Notes under the pieces: generated by a model
Told to the model about the DNA's origin: nothing
Database searches by the model: none
What the model saw: only the letters and a program-made list of their open reading frames with translations
Program-made: the position numbers and the translations under genes
Shown: positions 58,096 to 64,000 of the stretch, piece after piece
Numbering within the stretch: position 1 is the stretch's first letter
How the letters are laid out: each line of letters starts with the position of its first letter
Assembly: GCA_001510575.1 (NCBI GenBank)
Contig: LNGK01000005.1
Location: 2,542,574-2,606,573 of the forward strand
From: Knoxdaviesia capensis
Lineage: Eukaryota; Ascomycota; Sordariomycetes; Microascales; Gondwanamycetaceae
Direction: 5' to 3'
Length of the DNA stretch: 64,000 nucleotides

Positions 58096-59502
58096 TTAGA
58101 AGACTGCCGACACTGAATCAACTGCAGCAGTCTTCCGTCGGGTTAGGCTGATCGTTTCCGTGCCGTTGTCCCCACCCGGCGTCGCGGGATTTGTATCGAT
58201 ATCGCTGCCGTGATTCGGCTTCTCGGCATTGGGTTGCTGCCGCGTACCGTGCCGTTTGAAGAGATCGTCCTTATACTTGACGGCCTCCCAACCACGGTTG
58301 CCCTCATTGACCATCTTTTGGGCCATATCAAGCCAATCATCCCATATCCGGGTATCCGGAGCCGCGCCGTTCCGTCGGACCCAGTCTATGCTCCCGCTCT
58401 CGCGGATGGCGAACCATAGAGTGCGGGTAAAGCAGGGCTGCCCGTCGGCATCTGGGCCCGTGGGGAGGTGGAGACCCACGGCATCATCGGGAGTTTTGAT
58501 TGTTTTCTGGTAGCGGCGCATGTCCCAAAACTGGTCCTTTGGCACCAGGCCCAGCGCCCAGTAGCAGGCGTTGAGAAAGATGTAGCTGGCGCCGATGAAG
58601 ACCTGCGATTCCCATTTGCAGTTTCCGATTAGCGGAACAGCAACCATGACCAGGATGGTTCCGAACCCCATGAGGCCGATGTAGAGGCGGCCTGTGATGA
58701 AGTAGTTACACTCATCAGTACCGGAGTATAGCTCGCGAGCGACTTTCTCGGCACACTCGATGTAGATTAACGCTCCTTCACGGGTGCGGATCATGACGTT
58801 TCCTTCGGGCATACCTGGGGTCTGAACGGTGGTTTTGAGTTCCGACGACCACAAAGATGCCAGCCCCACGACGGAGGAAGCGAGGCTGAGGAGCACCACG
58901 GCGAGAATACACGGGCCATCATGCCAAATGGCACCACAGGTGATAAGGCCGGCGCTGATGCCGAAGGAAACCAGTGTGAGGGCGTGTAGGTACCACCAAG
59001 AGACATCGATGGTGACGATCTCGTTGTAGCGGGGGCTAGTGGAGTTGAGCCCCGTTGGAACAGATGCACGTGGCTTCTTCTGAGGCAGGAATGCCGTTGA
59101 GATTCGGTTAAGCAGAGACCGGGTGGGGGCCCGGCCGGGACCGGTAGTGTGGGTGTGTCGGTCCTTATCCAGTGTGATTTGGATCACCTCGAACTGGAAC
59201 GCGGCGTACCTGTCGAGAGGGTGGAGGGCATTGGCGAAGAAGCAAATCGAATCAAGGTTGATGCCGCTCTTGACACCGGTCACCTTGGCGTGTTTTTCCG
59301 GCATCCGGCCGGGCCGCGAGGGTTTGAGCAGAACTTGCGGGGCTGGAAGAAGACGGGGAAACAGGCCGAACCACGACGCGGTGATGGCCTGGGCGTGGTC
59401 GGCCATGCTCGACTCGCCGATAACGGCGAGTAAAGACACGACATCGAAGCTCCATGAGAGCCGGGTTGCTGGGAACCACCCCTGAGGCTCTTCATCCGCC
59501 AT
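58096..59502 (-). CDS. Four-TM membrane protein of unknown function
   Basis: Single-exon frame of 468 aa from ATG 59,502 (MADEEPQGWFPATRLSW). The open frame extends slightly upstream, but without an ATG. A soluble N-terminal part (about 1-170) contains FDVVSLLAVIGESSMADH and HPLDRYAAFQFEVIQ. Four hydrophobic segments follow: WWYLHALTLVSFGISAGLI, ILAVVLLSLASSVVGLASLW, LYIGLMGFGTILVMVAVPLI and VFIGASYIFLNACYWALGLV. The Cys-containing loop between segments 2 and 3 holds IYIECAEKVARELYSGTDECNY. The hydrophilic C-terminus includes TLWFAIRESGSIDWVRRNGAAP and a disordered tail. No family is recognised; it reads like one of the fungus-specific conserved membrane proteins. Confidence 0.8.
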   Translation of the reverse strand: MADEEPQGWFPATRLSWSFDVVSLLAVIGESSMADHAQAITASWFGLFPRLLPAPQVLLKPSRPGRMPEKHAKVTGVKSGINLDSICFFANALHPLDRYAAFQFEVIQITLDKDRHTHTTGPGRAPTRSLLNRISTAFLPQKKPRASVPTGLNSTSPRYNEIVTIDVSWWYLHALTLVSFGISAGLITCGAIWHDGPCILAVVLLSLASSVVGLASLWSSELKTTVQTPGMPEGNVMIRTREGALIYIECAEKVARELYSGTDECNYFITGRLYIGLMGFGTILVMVAVPLIGNCKWESQVFIGASYIFLNACYWALGLVPKDQFWDMRRYQKTIKTPDDAVGLHLPTGPDADGQPCFTRTLWFAIRESGSIDWVRRNGAAPDTRIWDDWLDMAQKMVNEGNRGWEAVKYKDDLFKRHGTRQQPNAEKPNHGSDIDTNPATPGGDNGTETISLTRRKTAAVDSVSAVF

Positions 59503-61617
59503 GGTTGATGCCGAGAACAAAAGTGAAACGAAATCACGGAGGAAACAAGAGGGAAAACAAAGCTTATAACTGCCCGATAAATTGAGAGGATCTCGGGATT
59601 TGGATATGTATCTGACACCCTGATACTACCTCCCGAAAAGGAGCCAGAAAGGCTTATTTAAAGAAATCATGCACGGGCGATCACAGGGTGGTAGGACTTG
59701 AAGTGGGGTGTGCTCTGATACTACTGTTGCGAGTTGGTTGTATTTTGGGAACTCTAGGACAGGAGGCGTGGAAATTGGGCAGTGGCTGGTTGGCCTACGA
59801 TGTTTATCACCATCAAGATGCCTATATTCAGCCCCATGCAGGACCAACTTTGCACAGCTCCAAAAGGCTATGAAGCCCTATTTTCTGCAACTTGGTCCCG
59901 GGTTGCTCAAACGGGAATAAGCTATTCTGGCCAGGTCGTTGCCAACTAACGCTGGGATGAGGGGTGGCGATGCCACGAACATGGACAACGTTCACTGCAA
60001 TGAGGGGCTGAGCTCACTTTGCTGGCGTTTTTCTCTTCACAATTCGCCTCCTCCTCAATGACAAGTAACAAGTAATGGCCTGAATCAAAAACTACTTCTC
60101 GATGATCTTTGCATACCAACAGACCCCAAAATCACAATCGATGGGAGGAGAGTCAGGCTTCAACCGCGTGGCATCTTCTCTGGGCCTTTCCGGCCCTTGG
60201 CTTCCACAGGCTGTCATCAGCCCAAAATGCTTGAGAGACATACCAAGTGCGGTGGGTCTGGTCCTCCGAGAGGATCCCGATGCCAAACACGGGGTCCGTT
60301 CACCCATAGAGTGGGAAACTGGGCCTTGTAAAATAAACTGGATCGTGGAAAAAAACCGCTGGTGATAACTGACAGTCTGACGATACAACATGGTCCAGGA
60401 CTACGAGTCCAAAAGGGTTGTCCATACAAGCACACAAATGTCATCAGGTTTTCGGTTTATTCCTGCAGGCTCTGCAACCTCAAGATCTTGGGAGCTGCGT
60501 CGAGTTCCGCCTTGCCGAACGAAGATGGAAGCCAACCAAGGGGTTTTTTTTTTTTTTTGCTTTTGCGAGTTTGTCTCAGGCTAGTGGGAGGAGCCGCCGC
60601 TCCTAAAAGATTCGATCACCTAGTTTCATAGCTGAGAAACCTGACGAAATCCTTCGCGGAGACGCCGGTGAAAGCCTCCAGCTCAGCCCAGCGGGTATCA
60701 GAAATTGATTGGGTCCATCACGGAAGCTCTATGGGCGAAGCATCTTGGCGGGCCAACACGACTCTGTATCGGCTTCTAGAAGGGGTATCCCGAGATTTGG
60801 AGATTCGACCTGAAGTGTTTGCCTGCTGGATTCGAGGTTGGCTATGAATAGATCGTGTTCTGGAACTGATATCTTCTGCGAGTAAAACAGGGCCCAGGTT
60901 TCCCTGAATAGAATATCAGCCGCTGATCTTTCCGGGGGAACACAACTAAGACTAGATACTCTATATTTGCCTTTGTTAACGGGTCCTGGCCCATTGGGGA
61001 GGACGTGTCTTGGAAGACGCGTCTCGAAACGCGATGCCGAATTCATCGGGCGTAACCCTTGTAATAAGGGTATATCATTATCGATAACGGGCTGGCCCAC
61101 TTTGTAACCCTAATATCGCCTGAACATCGATCGACAGACCTTAAGGAGCGAGTACACGACACCATCCTATCAAGGGGAAAGGGTTTAAAGAAAGAAGTAG
61201 GATTTCACCAGCAGAGAACATTGTCACGATAGAACTACGAAGCATTGAATAAAAAGACGTGAGTTAATAAACGAAGTTGAGTGATTTAGCTAATCGTGAA
61301 AAGCAAGACGCCGCAAAAAGAACCGACTAGGAGAAGGAAGCCCCAGCACGAAGAAGAAAGAAAAAAATCGTCGCAGAGGAGGCCGCTCTAAACGACTTCC
61401 GACCCAACTTTTGTTTCTTGGTTTCGCACACCGCCCCCCAGTCAGTCCGTCCCATCAAGAAGAGGACAACACACGTAAGAACACCCCGAGAAAACAAAAG
61501 GAAAAGAATACCCCCTGGCCTGCCGAACGAAACGAAAAAAAAACAACGCAAGAAACCCAAACCATCCACGGTTGCGCAGCATGAAAGAAGAAATGGGGGA
61601 CTCCCACTGTAACCCGC
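59503..61617. other. Intergenic between membrane-protein gene start and AT-hook gene end
   Basis: Contains a T16-type run at 60,544-60,559 and short frames. The most protein-like is minus-strand 61,046-60,729 (105 aa from ATG; MNSASRFETRLPRH...), with no domain; TTCTAGAA at 60,774 falls inside it. A plus-strand 87-aa frame (60,102-60,365) is also open. I would not call either a gene without expression or conservation evidence. Confidence 0.45.
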
Positions 61618-62826
61618 TTACTGGAAGGGGGAGATCAGGTCCTCGTTTATCTCGTACGAGTAATCGCCCCAGAAGGGGGGAGCCTTGCGCGCCGTGGCGG
61701 TGGTGCGGCGGCCCGAGAGGTCGGTGGTGTCACTACCGGCAGGAAGGGCGACAAAGCCCGAGACCTTGATGGTGTTGCCCTCGGCCGTGAAGGTGAGCTC
61801 GCCAGCCTGGGGAATGTAAATCACCTCGCCGGTCTCCGACTCAATGCCGCGCCACAGGATGAAGTACTTGTTGGGGGCGTCAGCGCTGGGGACCTTCGCA
61901 GTCTTCTGCTTCTTGGCGGCGGAGCCGTTGGCACCGTTGGCGGGGGCCGAGCGCTTGGTGCCGGCACCACCAGTAGCGGCGGTCTCCTCATCGTCATCCT
62001 CTTCGTCATCCTCGTCGTCCTCGACGTCATCGAAGCGGAGATTGTCGAGGCCAGCATAGGTGCTGGACAGCATCATGATGCCCTCGTAGATTCCGAAGTG
62101 GACGTGGGCGGCGAACAGGCCAGAAGTCTTCGTAGCGGAAATGTCGAGAGAAAGTTTACCAGCCACGTCGGGCCACATGTCAGCGATCTCCTTGGAGGTG
62201 AGCGTGTATCCACCGGCGATGTCCAGAGCATTTGCGGTCACAGTGCCATTGGTCGTGGAAGTGGTCGTGGCCTTAGCAGGGGTAGCAGCGGCAGCCTTGG
62301 GGGGGCGGCCACGGCCGCGGCCAGCAACAAGAGGCTTCGCGGGAGCCTTGGCGACAGCGCCCGACTTGCGGGGGCGGCCACGGCCGCGCTTTTCGGAGGG
62401 AGCCACAGCAGCGGCAACAACAGCAACGGCCGCAGCAGCGGGAGCCGCAGCAGTGGCAGCCACCTTGGGAGGACGGCCACGGGGCTTGGGCTGGGCCACA
62501 GCCGGGGCAGCAACGGCGGCAGGCTTGGCCACAGCCAGAGCAGGCTGCTCGACCTCCGCAGTATCAGACTTGCGGGGACGGCCCCGCGCGCGCTTCTCAG
62601 TATCAGCCTTAGCAGCCGCCTTGGGGGCAGGGGCGGCGGTAGCCATAGGGGTGGTACCGGGAGTAACGTCCGACTTGCGGGGGCGGCCACGGCCGCGCTT
62701 GACCTCCGAGTCCTGGGGGGCGACCGCGGTGGGCTTGACAGGAGTGGTAGTAATAGTAGTCGCAGTGTCGACCAGAGACTTACGGGGGCGGCCGCGGCCG
62801 CGCTTCTCGGGAACCGCGTCAGGCAT
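61618..62826 (-). CDS. AT-hook DNA-binding protein with six AT-hooks
   Basis: Intronless, 402 aa, ATG 62,826, stop at 61,618-61,620. Six AT-hook cores (GRPRK or GRPPK) are at about residues 8-16, 43-51, 78-86, 114-121, 146-154 and 169-177, spaced by Ala/Pro/Thr-rich linkers. AT-hooks bind the minor groove of A/T-rich DNA, so a chromatin-architecture role in the nucleus is expected. The C-terminal half carries a distinct conserved-looking region: GYTLTSKEIADMWPDVAGKL, HFGIYEGIMMLSSTY, a Glu/Asp-rich run, the basic KKQKTAK, NKYFILWRGIESETGEVIYI, and a terminal WGDYSYEINEDLISPFQ. Repetitive codons for the hooks give long antisense open frames, which are not genes. Confidence 0.88.
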   Translation of the reverse strand: MPDAVPEKRGRGRPRKSLVDTATTITTTPVKPTAVAPQDSEVKRGRGRPRKSDVTPGTTPMATAAPAPKAAAKADTEKRARGRPRKSDTAEVEQPALAVAKPAAVAAPAVAQPKPRGRPPKVAATAAAPAAAAVAVVAAAVAPSEKRGRGRPRKSGAVAKAPAKPLVAGRGRGRPPKAAAATPAKATTTSTTNGTVTANALDIAGGYTLTSKEIADMWPDVAGKLSLDISATKTSGLFAAHVHFGIYEGIMMLSSTYAGLDNLRFDDVEDDEDDEEDDDEETAATGGAGTKRSAPANGANGSAAKKQKTAKVPSADAPNKYFILWRGIESETGEVIYIPQAGELTFTAEGNTIKVSGFVALPAGSDTTDLSGRRTTATARKAPPFWGDYSYEINEDLISPFQ

Positions 62827-64000
62827 GTTTTCAGTGGTGCTTTTTTGAGCTGACTGAAAAGACGAGATGAAGGGTGCTTAAAAGTTGTCGCGCGGAATGA
62901 AAGAGGAATGACGGGATCGATCAATTGGCGCGGGAAGAGGAGGTATTGAGAGTTACGCGAATGAATCGTTTGTACTGTCAAGATGGTGGTGGATGGAGCG
63001 TGTTAGTTGTGAAAAAAAAAGAAAAAAAGAAAAAGAAAAAAAAAGAAATTAAGGAAAAAAAAAGTTGGAGAATTCTTCTCAACCCCAGTTAAAAAAATCA
63101 TCGAAAAAATTCCCAGAAAATTCCAATTCAGGTCCGGAGCTCCAGATGACCAGCCTCAGAATTATCGGGAATTTTTTCCTCTTCAACTAAAAAGCTATCG
63201 CTGGGGGGGTGCGAAGACAAGCGAAAAACATCACGCGAAAGGAATATTTTAATTTTTTTTACCTTGGGAGAGAGCTGGACTTAGTGCGAGACCGATGATC
63301 CCAGCCAAAAGAAACCTTGGAACAAAAAAAAACGCTTCCACTTGATGAACAAGGATGGAAATGTGTCGATGGAAGAGGGAGAAGGAAAAAGGGAACAGGA
63401 AGAGGAGAGAAAAAATCGGGAGAGAGTTGGTGATGGGAGGAAGAGAGAGGAGGAGGAGGAGGAAGAAGAAGAAAAATAATTTGGATAGGGAAGAAGGGAA
63501 ACCAGAAAATTTACACAATGCGTGTTACCAGTACGCGTCGAGATAGAAGAGAAAAAAAAAAAGGGTAGGTCATAGATTAAAAAATAGAGTTTAAAAATAG
63601 GAGGGAAAAAAATGTTGAAATTCGTCGAGCTGATAGGGTGACGTTTCGTCTCTGGTTCCCGGTCTATACAAATGTGGTGTGGAGGTACTTGTGTCAGTAG
63701 GATGTGTACCTGGAGAAGGCAGATTTTGGGTAATCGAAGATGGATGAGCTCGTATATAGGCACGGGAAATGGTGGACGAGTGACTAGTGATGATAGGAAA
63801 AAAAGAAAGAAAGAATCATAGGCCTTTACTTTAGATACGGCCAAATAGTTTTGATCGTGAGTAATACCATGAATTATTTTTGAGCATGAAGGCAGGAGAG
63901 AGAAAGAAGACTCTCGAACGTGGGTCGTAGGTCGGAGTGGAAAGTCAGATAGGGAAAGTATATGAGGAAGAGGTAGAGCAGGGTCTGCTTCTCTATAGAC
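62827..64000. other. Promoter/leader of the AT-hook gene, purine-rich on plus strand
   Basis: A/G-rich on plus (so C/T-rich on the coding strand) with many poly-A runs. Minus-strand frames are Phe/Ser/Leu low-complexity and not genes. No feature recognised at the right border. Confidence 0.5.

Noticed and set aside
60774..60781. TTCTAGAA copy at the right end of the window
   Set aside because: Not part of a TTC/GAA array and lies inside a possible coding frame (Leu-Leu-Glu), so not counted as a regulatory element.
62098..62853. Long plus-strand frames (251 and 235 codons) antisense to the AT-hook gene
   Set aside because: Mirror of G/C-rich AT-hook and Ala codons; Gly/Ser or Ala/Arg low-complexity.
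1..64000. CRISPR arrays, bacterial operons, phage genes
   Set aside because: No direct-repeat/spacer structure and no prokaryotic genes; genes are spliced and fungal.

Overview
The window looks like nuclear DNA of a filamentous ascomycete, most likely Eurotiales (Aspergillus/Penicillium type). Genes are monocistronic and split by short GT-AG introns (about 50-150 bp). Recognisable products are typically fungal (Zn2Cys6 regulator, Srp40, Rsm1-type zinc finger, Lsb5, Dal5-family permease). Long pyrimidine-rich tracts lie on the coding strand just upstream of several start codons. No tRNA, rRNA, CRISPR array or intact transposon was seen.

Layout. Positions 1-18,159 form a large gene-poor stretch with a 923-base assembly gap at 16,237-17,159. 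It holds purine/pyrimidine-asymmetric tracts, microsatellites, a few coding-like fragments and an unexpected recurrence of TTCTAGAA / spaced TTC-GAA arrays. Gene-bearing sequence then starts: an Lsb5-like VHS/GAT protein (-, 18,160-19,748); an unrecognised 341-aa protein (-, 21,786-22,915); an unrecognised Pro/Ala-rich protein (+, 25,505-26,524); an Rsm1/NIPA C3HC zinc-finger protein (-, 27,243-29,043); the nucleolar Ser/Asp-rich protein Srp40 (+, 30,181-31,752); and mitochondrial succinyl-CoA:3-ketoacid CoA-transferase (-, 32,446-34,558). A 7.3-kb stretch without a convincing gene follows. Next come an MFS anion:cation symporter (+, 41,911-43,631), a peroxisomal AhpD-like protein ending in SKL (-, 45,595-46,616), the mitochondrial dicarboxylate carrier (+, 48,236-49,855, nine exons), a Zn2Cys6 transcription factor (-, 50,422-53,316), a four-TM membrane protein of unknown role (-, 58,096-59,502) and a six-AT-hook protein (-, 61,618-62,826).

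The genes do not form an obvious cluster. Three concern organelle metabolism (CoA transferase, dicarboxylate carrier, peroxisomal protein), and several concern nuclear RNA or chromatin work (Rsm1-like, Srp40, AT-hook, Zn2Cys6). I reconstructed introns by reading splice signals and frame continuity. The summed exons of each spliced model are a multiple of three with an open frame, but no transcript evidence was available. I found no clear new multi-gene system. The strongest unexplained signal is the TTC-N2/3-GAA-N3-TTC pattern in the gene-poor 7.7-14.5 kb region.
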